Source: Streptomyces sp. TRM68416 (GTDB lineage: Bacteria > Actinomycetota > Actinomycetes > Streptomycetales > Streptomycetaceae). From it: a stretch of DNA of 64,000 nt. The stretch is taken from NCBI RefSeq assembly GCF_014596915.1, contig NZ_JACVWU010000007.1, forward strand, positions 1 through 64,000, given 5' to 3'. Every line of letters starts with the position of its first letter. Position 1 is the first letter of the stretch. Shown one piece after another: positions 1 to 11,606 of this stretch. The notes beneath the pieces were generated by a model that saw nothing but the letters and a program-made list of their open reading frames with translations, made no database searches and was not told the origin of the DNA. The position numbers and the translations under genes were made by a program.

Positions 1-59
1 AGGTCAAGTACAAGGAGACCGCCCGCGGCGGACTCGCCGTCAACGTCATCGAGTGCTGA
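1..59 (+). CDS. C-terminal end of a CDS, possibly Fe-S L-serine ammonia-lyase
   Basis: Only the last 18 codons and a TGA stop lie in the window. The tail reads [25 protein letters not shown] ending is what I recall for single-chain iron-sulfur L-serine dehydratases (SdaA type), which convert serine to pyruvate and ammonia. The fragment is too short to prove this. It ends before a strong hairpin that separates it from the oppositely oriented katG. Confidence 0.45.
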   Translation, partial: VKYKETARGGLAVNVIEC

Positions 60-92
60 GCGGGGGGAGCGACTCGGCACGGGAAAGGACGA

Positions 93-124
93 CCGGGCCG
101 GCCGACGGATGTCGGCCGGCCCGG
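93..124. terminator. Bidirectional hairpin terminator
   Basis: A perfect 14-bp GC stem (93-106 pairing with 111-124) with a GGAT loop. It sits between the convergent ends of the partial upstream gene and katG. No strong U-tract follows, as is common in Streptomyces. Confidence 0.75.
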
Positions 125-142
125 ACTTCATGATCGGGACGC

Positions 143-2885
<2,743 letters not shown>

Positions 2886-3039
2886 AATTTGATGACCAGT
2901 ACATGCCGGAGCGGAGTCCCGTCCCCGACGCCGTACAAACAAGCCTCTCGCAGCGGCCTCGATCCCGCCTCACGACTCGCAGGAATTGCCAAGGGTCACA
3001 CAGCCATCACTCTGAGTGATGGATCCTTGCAACGCGAAA

Positions 3040-3071
3040 GGGCCGAGCAGGGCGGGTGGCCTGCTCGGCCC
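3040..3071 (-). terminator. Terminator of the DUF4916 gene
   Basis: A perfect 12-bp stem (3040-3051 with 3060-3071) and an 8-nt loop. It is followed on the minus strand by a CTTTCG tract, 24 bp beyond the stop codon at 3095. Confidence 0.75.
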
Positions 3072-3094
3072 GCGGTCGGGCGGCGGTGCGGTGC

Positions 3095-3631
3095 CTAGAG
3101 GGCGCAGCCCACGTGGGCCAGTGCCTGCTTCAGCAGCACCCCGTGGCCGCCCGGCATCTCGCTCTGCAGCGCCGGGGACAGAGCCTCCTGGGGACTGAAC
3201 CAGACCAGGTCCAGCGCGTCCTGGCGGGGGCGGCAGTCACCGCTCACCGGTACCACGTAGGCCAGGGACACCGCGTGCTGGCGCGGGTCGTGGTACGGCG
3301 TGATCCCCTGCGTCGGGAAGTACTCCGCGACGGTGAAGGGCTGCAGCGAGGTCGGCACGCGGGGGAGCGCCACCGGGCCGAGGTCCTTCTCCAGATGGCG
3401 CAGCAGCGCGTCGCGCACCCGCTCGTGGTGCAGCACGCGGCCGGACACCAGCGTCCGGCTGACCGTGCCGTCGGGCCCGATGCGCAGCAGCAGGCCGACG
3501 CTGATGACTTCGCCGCTGTCGTCGACGCGCACGGGCACCGCCTCGACGTACAGGATCGGCATGCGGGCGCGTGCCGAGTCCAGCTCGTCGGAGCTCAGCC
3601 AGCCGGGCGTGGTTTCGGTCATGTCAGACAT
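3095..3631 (-). CDS. Nudix-fold family protein (DUF4916)
   Basis: A 178-residue protein matching the actinobacterial DUF4916/NUDIX family. The segment starting GRVLHHERV keeps the spacing of a Nudix box (G, five residues, E, then R), but the catalytic REUxEExGU core is replaced by RHLEKDLGP. Two of the metal-binding glutamates are therefore lost (His and Lys) and one is Asp. It probably does not hydrolyse canonical Nudix substrates, or uses different residues; function unknown. The start is ambiguous between ATG 3631 and ATG 3622. It is monocistronic with its own terminator. Confidence 0.85.
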   Translation of the reverse strand: MSDMTETTPGWLSSDELDSARARMPILYVEAVPVRVDDSGEVISVGLLLRIGPDGTVSRTLVSGRVLHHERVRDALLRHLEKDLGPVALPRVPTSLQPFTVAEYFPTQGITPYHDPRQHAVSLAYVVPVSGDCRPRQDALDLVWFSPQEALSPALQSEMPGGHGVLLKQALAHVGCAL

Positions 3632-3753
3632 CGCTTGATCATACTTTCCGGGAATGACGCGCGCTCAGTCGCGAAGGTGGGGGACGGGTCGGCAAGCGTG
3701 GGTCATGGGTACTCCTCGACGAGGACGGACCGGGCCGTGACGCGCTGGGGGCG

Positions 3754-4566
3754 TCAGGGTTTGACGGCCACCGCGCCGTACTGCGGCACCGTCGCGGGGG
3801 AGTCGGTCCCGGCGTGCCACACCGAGCAGGACACCAGGCCCGGTTCCAGCAGCTCCAGACCGTCGAAGAACCGGGCGATCTCGGCGCCGCTCCGCGCGGT
3901 GATCGGCGGAGTGGCGTTCTCGTTCCAGAACTCCATCGCCGGGATCTGGCCCGCGCCGCCCACCTCGTCGTCGTGGGTGGGGTGGGTCAGCACCAGGAAG
4001 CTGCCGGAGGGGACCGCGGCCATCACCCGGCGAGCGATGTCGCGGGCCTTCTCGGTGTCCAGGACGAAGTTGAGGATGCCCAGCATCATCACCGCGACCG
4101 GCCGGCTGAGGTCCAGGGTCCGGCCCGCCCGTTCGAGGATGGCGTCGGGGTCGTGCACATCGGCGTCGATGTAGTCGGTGACGCCGGCGGAGGTGCCGGT
4201 GAGCAGGGTGCGGGCGTGCATGAGCACGACCGGGTCGTTGTCGACGTAGACGATCCGGGAGTCCGGGGCGATCCGCTGGGCGATCTCGTGGGTGTTCTCC
4301 GCCGTGGGCAGCCCGGTGCCGACGTCGAGGAACTGGCGCACCCCGCGCTCCTCGGCGAGGAACCGCACCGCCCGCCCGAGGAACTCGCGGTCAGCGCGGG
4401 CGATCTCCCGGATGACCGGGAACATGCCGGCGACGTGCTCGCCCACCTGCTGGTCGACCTCGTAGTGGTCCGTGCCGCCGATCCAGTAGTTCCATACGCG
4501 CGCGTTGTGCGCCACTCCGGTGTTCAGCCTCGCCGACCCGGCCGCCGGGGTGCCGCTCTCGCTCAC
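3754..4566 (-). CDS. DUF574-type SAM-dependent methyltransferase
   Basis: A 270-residue member of the Streptomyces-expanded Methyltransf_19 (DUF574) family. Visible hallmarks are the N-terminal ARVWNYWIGGTDHY segment, the SAM-binding FLDVGTGLPT motif I and the acidic VYVDNDP motif II. Substrates of this family are largely unknown; some members sit beside regulatory or secondary-metabolite genes. The GTG at 4566 was chosen because GGAGAGGA precedes it, and a longer in-frame extension is Arg-rich and unlike the family. A paralogue lies immediately upstream in the same orientation. Confidence 0.88.
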   Translation of the reverse strand: MSESGTPAAGSARLNTGVAHNARVWNYWIGGTDHYEVDQQVGEHVAGMFPVIREIARADREFLGRAVRFLAEERGVRQFLDVGTGLPTAENTHEIAQRIAPDSRIVYVDNDPVVLMHARTLLTGTSAGVTDYIDADVHDPDAILERAGRTLDLSRPVAVMMLGILNFVLDTEKARDIARRVMAAVPSGSFLVLTHPTHDDEVGGAGQIPAMEFWNENATPPITARSGAEIARFFDGLELLEPGLVSCSVWHAGTDSPATVPQYGAVAVKP

Positions 4567-4719
4567 GCCTCGTCCTCTCCTCGCACGTACGGCCGACCGC
4601 GCCGCAAGGGCCATTGTGCCGCCCCCTTGATCACGGTGTCCCCCGAATCGGCGCAGGAGCGGAGGCGGTTGACCGGCGGGGAGTGAAATGGGGAGGAGAG
4701 GCCGGGCCCGCGGGCGGTG

Positions 4720-5529
4720 TCAGTGCTTGACGCCGACCCCGCCGTAGAGCGACACCGGGCCGTCGCCCAGGGACGTCTCGCCCTCCGCCAGGTCCGGGCG
4801 CCAGTCCTTCACCGAGACGATGCCCGGCTCCAGCAGGTCAAGTCCCTGGAAGAAGCGGCCCGTTTCGGTGTGCGAGCGGGCCACCAGGGTCACGCCGCCC
4901 GCCCGGTAGCGCTCGATGCCCTGCCGGACGTTCTCCGGCTCGAAGTCGGCGGTCATGCACGACAGGACCAGGCAACTGCCCGGCGCCAGCGCCCCGACGA
5001 GGGTGTCCACCAGGTCGTACGCGCCGTCCTCGTCCGCGACGAAGTGCAGCAGGGCGATGAGCGACAGGGCGATCGGGCGGTCGAAGTCCAGGACGTGGGC
5101 CGCCTGTTCGAGGATGCGGTGCGGATCGCGGGCGTCGGCCTGGAGGTACTCCGTCCTGCCCTCCGGGGTGCCGCGCAGCAGGGCCTCCGCGTGGGCCAGC
5201 ACGATCGGATCGTTGTCGACGTAGACCACGCGCGCGTCCGGCGCGACGGACTGGGCGATCTGGTGGAGGTTGGGCTCGGTGGGTATGCCGGTGCCGATGT
5301 CCAGGAACTGGCGGATGCCCGCCGCCCCGGCGAGATGGCGCGTGGCCCGCTGCATGAACCAGCGGTTGCTGCGCGCGGCCCTCGGGGCGCCCGTGTCGAT
5401 CGCCATGATCTGGCGGCCGAGCGCCTCGTCGACCGGGTAGTTGTCCTTGCCGCCGAGATACCAGTCGTACACCCGGGCCGGATGGGGCCGGGTCGTGTCG
5501 ATGTTGACGGCCGGCTCGGTCCCGGTCAC
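4720..5529 (-). CDS. DUF574-type SAM-dependent methyltransferase (paralogue)
   Basis: A 269-residue paralogue of the gene at 3754-4566. It has the same signature blocks: ARVYDWYLGGKDNYPVDE at the N-terminus, FLDIGTGIPT for SAM binding, and VYVDNDPIVLAHA. It starts at GTG 5529 with AGAGGAG eight bases upstream. The two genes are 153 bp apart, so they could share a transcript, but they look like an old tandem duplication. Substrate unknown. Confidence 0.88.
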   Translation of the reverse strand: MTGTEPAVNIDTTRPHPARVYDWYLGGKDNYPVDEALGRQIMAIDTGAPRAARSNRWFMQRATRHLAGAAGIRQFLDIGTGIPTEPNLHQIAQSVAPDARVVYVDNDPIVLAHAEALLRGTPEGRTEYLQADARDPHRILEQAAHVLDFDRPIALSLIALLHFVADEDGAYDLVDTLVGALAPGSCLVLSCMTADFEPENVRQGIERYRAGGVTLVARSHTETGRFFQGLDLLEPGIVSVKDWRPDLAEGETSLGDGPVSLYGGVGVKH

Positions 5530-6087
5530 GCGGTGCTCCTCTGCTCGCTGGCCACGGTGTGCTTCGCGGGCAGTCTTTCACGATCATCCGGCGCGGCGGA
5601 GACTGTCTTCGGCCACCTCCTCGACGGGCGCGCACCGCGCCAACACGGCGGCGGGGGCGGCCCGTTCGGCCTCGTCGGCGGGGTTCGGGCAGCAGGTCGG
5701 AGGCCTTGGGCGGGCCGGGTCGCTCCGCCCGCGCGAGCGCGTTGGGGCCGGGAGGGGGGACGGCTTCCGGCCGGACGCGCCGCGCCTCGCGCGGGCGGCG
5801 CAGGTCTCCGGCCCGGCGTCGGGTCAACAGGTCGGAACTCTCGGAGAGTTGGGTGGCGCCGCGTCCACCCGGTGGTGGCGCGGCGCGTCTGCCCGGTGGT
5901 GGCCCGGCGCATTTACCCGGTGGTGATGCCCCGCGTCTACCCGGTGGTGATGCGGCGCGGATCGCGCAGGCGCGCCTCGTGCGGCTGGCGGGCGGTGCCG
6001 AGAGCGATCGAGCCTGCCGCAGTCATCGGCCGACGTCCGCCCCGTGTGCCCACGAGGCGGGTGCGCGGACGGCGTGTTCCTCGCCGG
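5530..6087. other. 558-bp gene-poor spacer
   Basis: Open frames here are Arg/Pro/Gly-rich low-complexity translations without a convincing ribosome-binding site, so I call no gene. The only clear structure is the 24-bp tandem array at 5860-5955. Confidence 0.5.
5860..5955. repeat. Tandem repeat, 4 x 24 bp
   Basis: Four consecutive 24-bp units start at 5860, 5884, 5908 and 5932. All share the core ACCCGGTGGTG or GCCCGGTGGTG. The unit length is a multiple of three, but no supported gene runs through it. It lies between the DUF3140 stop and the methyltransferase start. Confidence 0.85.
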
Positions 6088-6420
6088 TCAGGGCTTGAGC
6101 GGGTCGTGGCCGAGGGACATCAGGAGGTGCCTGCGGCGGGCGTCGTCGGCCGCGGGTTCGTTCTCCACGTCCGCCTGCTCGGCGACCGTGTCGACCACCT
6201 CGTACATCACCTGCACGTCGTCCTCGGTGAGGTCCGTGCGGCGCTTCTGCAGGATGGCCAGGACGCGTTGCCCGGTCGGTGTGCCCGCGTGTTCCGGCAG
6301 GGGTTCGGTCTCCTCGGAGGCGTCACTGACGCGCAGCCACGCGGCCAGTTCCTGCGAGGTCATGTTCACCGCGCGGTGGAAGTCCTCCCACAGCGTTTCC
6401 ATTTCGAGGTTGTCGGTCAT
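6088..6420 (-). CDS. DUF3140 domain protein
   Basis: A 110-residue soluble acidic protein. The LWEDFHRAVNMTSQELAAWL start, followed by a LQKRRTDLTEDDVQVM block, matches the actinobacterial DUF3140 family, which has no assigned biochemical role. It lies next to dps and whiB on the same strand with a 43-bp gap, so it may belong to the same stress-related transcript. No signal peptide or membrane segment is seen. Confidence 0.8.
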   Translation of the reverse strand: MTDNLEMETLWEDFHRAVNMTSQELAAWLRVSDASEETEPLPEHAGTPTGQRVLAILQKRRTDLTEDDVQVMYEVVDTVAEQADVENEPAADDARRRHLLMSLGHDPLKP

Positions 6421-6463
6421 CGCGCGCCCCTCTTCTCGCGTGTGTGTGCGTACCGGGCACCGG

Positions 6464-6946
6464 TCACTCGTCGCGCGGCCAGTTCTCGGCGTCGAACATC
6501 CACCGTTGCTTCTCCAGTTCGCGGGTGATGCCGATGAGCAGGTCCTGGGTGACCGGGTCCGCCTTCTCGGTCGCGTCGATCCGCTCGCGCAGTCGGCCGA
6601 CGGCCATCTCCAGCGAGGCCACCATGAGTTGGACCACTTCGGTGTCGCGCAGCCGGCCCTCGCCGGTGCCCGGCAGCCCGAAGGAGGCCGCGACGGTCTC
6701 GGGGCGGCCGTCGGGCGGGACGCCGAGCGCGGCGGCGCGTTCGGCGACCGTGTCGGCGTACTCGCGGGCGGCCGAGACGACCTCGTCCAGTTGGAGGTGG
6801 ATGGAGCGGAACCGCGGTCCGACGACGTTCCAGTGCGCCTGCTTCCCGATCAGGGAAAGGCCGAGCAGGTCGACCAGGGTGTCCTGGAGCGCGTCGCCGG
6901 CGATCCGGCGCTCCTTGTCGGGCAGCGTGCTCCTCACGGTCGTCAT
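6464..6946 (-). CDS. dps: Dps-family ferritin-like DNA-protection protein
   Basis: A 160-residue Dps mini-ferritin forming dodecamers that oxidise and store iron with peroxide and protect DNA. All four ferroxidase ligands are present with the family spacing: H38, H50, D65 and E69 (the E. coli spacing is 12, 15, 4). The ATG at 6946 is preceded by AGGAGAAG. It overlaps the stop of the whiB-like gene in ATGA, so the two are probably translationally coupled. Confidence 0.92.
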   Translation of the reverse strand: MTTVRSTLPDKERRIAGDALQDTLVDLLGLSLIGKQAHWNVVGPRFRSIHLQLDEVVSAAREYADTVAERAAALGVPPDGRPETVAASFGLPGTGEGRLRDTEVVQLMVASLEMAVGRLRERIDATEKADPVTQDLLIGITRELEKQRWMFDAENWPRDE

Positions 6947-7200
6947 AGGGCGCTTCTCCTTGTCGCGTCGTGCCTGGACATCCGGAGCAGTACGGCGCGT
7001 TCCTCCTCGCAGGTCCCGCCCCACACCCCCGAGACCTGGCCGCTGGCCAGCGCGAAGGCGAGGCACTGGGTGATCACCGGGCAGCGGGCGCAGACGCGCT
7101 TCGCGGCCGTCGCGTCCCGCAGCGCCGGCCCTTTCGTGCCCACGGGGAAGAACAACTCGGGGTCCTCGCCCACGCAGGCCGCGCTCCGCAACCACTCCAT
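6943..7200 (-). CDS. WhiB-family Fe-S transcriptional regulator
   Basis: An 85-residue Wbl protein. The four cluster ligands are C9, C37, C40 and C46, followed by the GVWGG turn; an extra cysteine (C64) sits just after it. Wbl proteins carry a [4Fe-4S] cluster, respond to NO, O2 or redox, and usually act by binding the primary sigma factor. The start at ATG 7200 (MEWLRSAAC) matches WhiB-type proteins; a GTG at 7263 would add 21 residues. It overlaps dps by 4 bp and follows a lipase gene. Confidence 0.9.
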   Translation of the reverse strand: MEWLRSAACVGEDPELFFPVGTKGPALRDATAAKRVCARCPVITQCLAFALASGQVSGVWGGTCEEERAVLLRMSRHDATRRSAL

Positions 7201-7246
7201 GCGGGCGCGGGTGCCCCGGGCGACCCGGCGCAAACGCCCGAGCGTC

Positions 7247-8059
7247 TCAGCCCTTGAGTACACCGTCCAGGAAGTGGACGAGATCCGCGAACACCTCGGC
7301 CTTGTTCGTCTCGTTGAACACCTCGTGCCGGGCCCCGGGATAGATCCGCTCGGTCAGTCGACCTCCGTCCAGCGCCGCCACGCCCGCCCGGCTCCCGGAC
7401 AACGGGACGAGACGGTCGTCGTCGCCGTGCAGCCACAGCAGCGGCAGTGCCCCGACATCCCCGCCCTTGGACACCGTGTGCAGGGTGAGGGCGAACGCCT
7501 CGACGGTCGGCCGCTTCATGGGACCGTGCCAGACGAGCGGATCGGCCGTGTAGTCGGCGCCCACCGCGGGATCGCGGGAGAGGGCGGCCGGGCTGATCGG
7601 GATGTCCGGGATCTCCTCCTGGGCGAGCAGTCGCCGCGGCAGCTCCCAGTCGCCGATCACCGGCCCGGACAGCACCAGCGCGGCGAGGTGGTCGCCGTGG
7701 CGCTGTGCGTAGCGCGCCGAGACCAGGCCGCCCATGGAGTGCCCGATCATGACCAGCGGCAGGCCGGGGTGGGTGGCCCGGGCCAGCTCGGTCGTCGTGT
7801 GCACATCGGTGACGACGTCCTCGAAGTCCTCGATCAGCACGCGCTCGCCCGCCGACCTGCCGTGCCCCATGTGGTCGGGGCCGAACACGGCCGCGCCGTG
7901 CGCCGTCAGGACGCCGGCCACCTCCTCGTACCGGGCGATGTGTTCCCCGTAGCCGTGCACGAGGACGGCGAGGTAGCGCGGGGGCTCCTCGCCCCGCCAG
8001 GCGCGTACGACGATCGGGCCACGGGTTCCGGCGAGGATGTGCTCACGGGTTTCGGCCAT
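7247..8059 (-). CDS. Alpha/beta hydrolase, monoacylglycerol lipase/lysophospholipase type
   Basis: A 270-residue alpha/beta hydrolase of the Hydrolase_4 group. It has the LVHGYGEH oxyanion region, nucleophile S108 in GHSMGG, an acid in HGDDD (about D215) and H245 in GARHEVF. The likely reaction is hydrolysis of monoacylglycerols or lysophospholipids. There is no signal peptide, so it is cytoplasmic. GGAGGAGA precedes the ATG at 8059. It leads the whiB-dps genes, and its 3' end approaches or overlaps the whiB start. It is divergent from the thiolase gene. Confidence 0.85.
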   Translation of the reverse strand: MAETREHILAGTRGPIVVRAWRGEEPPRYLAVLVHGYGEHIARYEEVAGVLTAHGAAVFGPDHMGHGRSAGERVLIEDFEDVVTDVHTTTELARATHPGLPLVMIGHSMGGLVSARYAQRHGDHLAALVLSGPVIGDWELPRRLLAQEEIPDIPISPAALSRDPAVGADYTADPLVWHGPMKRPTVEAFALTLHTVSKGGDVGALPLLWLHGDDDRLVPLSGSRAGVAALDGGRLTERIYPGARHEVFNETNKAEVFADLVHFLDGVLKG

Positions 8060-8133
8060 GTCTCCTCCGGCGCTTCGGTGAAGGTTCCCGGGGATCTTCC
8101 CAGGGGTGCGGTCGCCGGTCTATAGTCAAAAAC

Positions 8134-8144
8134 TAGCAGTGCTA
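8134..8144. promoter_or_regulatory. Palindromic operator candidate in the lipase/thiolase divergent region
   Basis: TAGCA-G-TGCTA, an 11-bp dyad set in the AT-rich stretch AAAAACTAGCAGTGCTAATT, between two divergent lipid-metabolism genes. TetR-type fatty-acid regulators use such dyads, but no regulator gene is adjacent. Confidence 0.4.
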
Positions 8145-8209
8145 ATTAAGGGAGTCGCTGGTCAGGGCCGATCGGGAGACCGCCAGCGCTGTCGGTCAGG
8201 AGTTCTCTC

Positions 8210-9397
<1,188 letters not shown>

Positions 9398-9459
9398 GGC
9401 ACTTGGATCAGGGGCGCCGCCGACACCGGACCCGAAGGGGCTCAAGCGGGAGCTGCGGG

Positions 9460-9547
9460 CCCGGTATCCGCAAGGGGCGGGCCCAGTATCCGCAAGGTGC
9501 GGGCCCGGTACCTGCAAGGTGCGGGCCCGGTACACACAAGGGGTGGG
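9460..9547. repeat. Tandem repeat, 4 x 22 bp
   Basis: Four units of 22 bp (starts 9460, 9482, 9504, 9526), each of the form CCCGGTA...GCAAGG..CGGG with a few changes. They lie 63 bp past the thiolase stop, before the TSUP permease. Confidence 0.88.
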
Positions 9548-9607
9548 CCCCGCCGGGCAAGGCCGCCCGTACGCCGCCGGATGCGTGGGCATAGCATCGG
9601 TCCCCGC

Positions 9608-10384
9608 ATGGACACGATGACACTCTGGCACGTCACCGGCTGGGAGTTCGCCCTCCTCGCCGCCGCCGCCCTCCTCGTCGGCTTCTCCAAGACGGCCGTG
9701 AGCGGGGCCAACACCGTCAGCCTGGCGGTGTTCGCCGCGGTGCTGCCCGCCCGCGCCTCCACCGGCGTCCTCCTGCCGATCCTGATCGCCGGGGACGTGC
9801 TCGCGGTCCTCGTCTACCGCCGGCACGCCCACTGGCCCACGCTGTGGCGGCTGTTCCCGGCGGTGGCCGCCGGGGTGGTCGCGGGCACGGTGTTCCTGAT
9901 GTGGGCGGACGACGGGATCGTACGGACCTCGATCGGCGCGATCCTGCTGCTGATGGCCGCGGTGACGGTGTGGCGTCGCCGCGCTTCCGAGGCCGACCGG
10001 AGCCCCGACGCGGTCGTCACCCGCGGCGGCCGGATCAAGGCCCGCTCCTACGGCGTCCTCGGCGGCTTCACCACCATGGTCGCCAACGCCGGCGGCCCGG
10101 TGATGTCGATGTACCTGCTCTCGGCGGGCTTCCGCAAGCTCGGCTTCCTGGGCACCTCCGCCTTCTTCTTCCTCATCGTCAACGTGTCCAAGGTGCCCTT
10201 CAGCGTGGGCCTCGGGCTGATCGACGGCCGCTCGCTCCTGCTCGACGCGGCGCTCGTGGGGTTCGTCGTGCCCGGTGCGTTGATCGGCAGATGGGCTGTG
10301 AACCGGATCAACCAGCGGCTCTTCGAGCAGCTCGTCATCGCGGCGACCGTGGTGGGCGCGGTGCAGCTCCTGCTGCCCTCGTAG
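9608..10384 (+). CDS. TSUP (TauE/SafE) family membrane permease
   Basis: A 258-residue polytopic membrane protein with about eight hydrophobic segments. The two family repeats show as GFSKTAVSGA near residue 25 and GGFTTMVANAGGPVMS near residue 155. TSUP proteins are permeases for sulfite, sulfonates, sulfoacetate or other organic anions. The substrate is not predictable here. The start ATG at 9608 gives a normal family length; the ribosome-binding site is weak. It ends 9 bp before cobK, so the two may be cotranscribed. Confidence 0.85.
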   Translation: MDTMTLWHVTGWEFALLAAAALLVGFSKTAVSGANTVSLAVFAAVLPARASTGVLLPILIAGDVLAVLVYRRHAHWPTLWRLFPAVAAGVVAGTVFLMWADDGIVRTSIGAILLLMAAVTVWRRRASEADRSPDAVVTRGGRIKARSYGVLGGFTTMVANAGGPVMSMYLLSAGFRKLGFLGTSAFFFLIVNVSKVPFSVGLGLIDGRSLLLDAALVGFVVPGALIGRWAVNRINQRLFEQLVIAATVVGAVQLLLPS

Positions 10385-10393
10385 GCTCGGCCC

Positions 10394-11140
10394 ATGTCCC
10401 CGCACGTCCTGATCCTCGGCGGCACCACCGAGGCCCGCGAACTGGCCGCCGCGCTCACCGCGCTGCCCGGCGTCCGGGTCACCACCTCGCTCGCGGGCCG
10501 GGTGAAGCGCCCCGGAGCCGTCACCGGGGACGTGCGCATCGGGGGCTTCGGCGGCGCGGACGGGCTCGCCGACTGGCTGCGCGAGAGTCGCGTGGACGCG
10601 CTCGTCGACGCCACGCACCCCTTCGCCGCCGCCATCACCGCGAACGCGGCGCGCGCCGCGGCGGCCACCGGCGTCCCGGCGGTCGTGCTGCGCCGCCCCG
10701 GCTGGCGGCCGGGGCCCGAGGACCGCTGGCACCCGGTCGCCTCGCTGGACGCGGCCGCGGACCTGCTGCCCGGGCTCGGCCGGCGGGTGTTCCTCACCAC
10801 CGGCCGCCTGGGCCTCGCCGCCTTCGCCCACCTGACGGATCTGCACTTCGTCGTACGGTCCGTGGAACCGCCCGAGCCGCCGCTGCCGCCGCGCACGGAA
10901 GTCCTGCTGGCGCGGGGGCCGTTCACGGTCGACGAGGAGACCGCGCTGCTGTCCGCGCACTGCATCGACGTGGTGGTCACCAAGGACAGCGGGGGAGCCG
11001 CGACGGCCGCCAAACTGACCGCCGCACGCCATCTGGCGCTGCCCGTCGTGGTCGTCGTACGGCCGCCGCTGCCGGAGCATGTCGTGGCGGTGCCGGACGT
11101 GGCCGGGGTGCTGGAGAGGCTGGGCCTCAGCCCTCGATGA
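10394..11140 (+). CDS. cobK: Precorrin-6A reductase CobK
   Basis: A 248-residue NADPH-dependent reductase converting precorrin-6A to precorrin-6B in aerobic cobalamin synthesis. Hallmarks are the N-terminal LILGGTTEARELA, VDATHPFAAAITANA and the C-terminal VTKDSGG...KLTAAR segment. cobF, which makes its substrate precorrin-6A, lies 0.5 kb away on the opposite strand, so consecutive steps are in convergent units. No cobalamin riboswitch is seen upstream. The 3' end overlaps the convergent zinc-ribbon gene by 14 bp. Confidence 0.93.
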   Translation: MSPHVLILGGTTEARELAAALTALPGVRVTTSLAGRVKRPGAVTGDVRIGGFGGADGLADWLRESRVDALVDATHPFAAAITANAARAAAATGVPAVVLRRPGWRPGPEDRWHPVASLDAAADLLPGLGRRVFLTTGRLGLAAFAHLTDLHFVVRSVEPPEPPLPPRTEVLLARGPFTVDEETALLSAHCIDVVVTKDSGGAATAAKLTAARHLALPVVVVVRPPLPEHVVAVPDVAGVLERLGLSPR

Positions 11141-11528
11141 CGGAGACCCGCAGGCGGTCGATCGCCCGCAGCACCTCGGTCCGGTTCTTGCGGCTCTTCA
11201 CCCACGCCGGGAGCCTGCCGACACAGGTCATCTTCCGGCCGTGGCAGTACCAGGGGTCGCGCTCGCGCAGGTCCGCCGCGACGAACCGCCGGATCAGATC
11301 CAGGTGCGCGAGGTTGTACGCCCACAGCTCGCCGTGCCGGGTCTCCGCCCGGAGCCACAGGGCCGGCCAGAACCCCTGACCGACGGACCGGCTCAGACCG
11401 CACGACCGACACACCACGCAGGCCCGCTCGTGGTGGGCGATCCGGTCGCAGCGCGGGCAGCGGACCAGCACCGAGTCCCGGAAGTGGTGCTCGGTCAGAC
11501 CGGGATCGTGGAAGCGGACGGACGACAT
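11127..11528 (-). CDS. Conserved zinc-ribbon-like hypothetical protein
   Basis: A 133-residue soluble protein with cysteine pairs arranged like a zinc ribbon (CPRC, then CVVCRSCG), plus a later CHG...C. The middle part (FWPALWLRAETRHGELWAYNLAHL) is typical of a family found in Streptomyces that I recognise only as a TFIIB-type zinc-ribbon hypothetical. Function unknown. The start is ATG 11528; an upstream in-frame start would add ten residues. It overlaps cobK tail-to-tail. Confidence 0.65.
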   Translation of the reverse strand: MSSVRFHDPGLTEHHFRDSVLVRCPRCDRIAHHERACVVCRSCGLSRSVGQGFWPALWLRAETRHGELWAYNLAHLDLIRRFVAADLRERDPWYCHGRKMTCVGRLPAWVKSRKNRTEVLRAIDRLRVSVIEG

Positions 11529-11606
11529 GGCCCCAGTGTGACGGAGGACGGATCGCATCGGGGGCGCCCCCCCTGCGCGAGTGTCCGACCGCGTCCTCGC
11601 TCTGTC

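Noticed and set aside
5526..5912. 128-codon minus-strand frame with RRATTG repeats
   Set aside because: Overlaps the methyltransferase start, Arg/Pro-rich, no ribosome-binding site; explained by the 24-bp repeat.
4717..8125. Long plus-strand frames across the methyltransferase, DUF3140, dps, whiB and lipase genes
   Set aside because: They are antisense to well-supported minus-strand genes and show no domain.
9460..9547. CRISPR array
   Set aside because: This and the other arrays are uninterrupted tandem repeats without spacers, and no cas gene is present. The TPR-CHAT gene is therefore not CRISPR-linked here.
10380..10394. Cobalamin riboswitch upstream of cobK
   Set aside because: Only 9 bp separate it from the permease gene, and no B12-box-like sequence was seen upstream of cobK or cobF.
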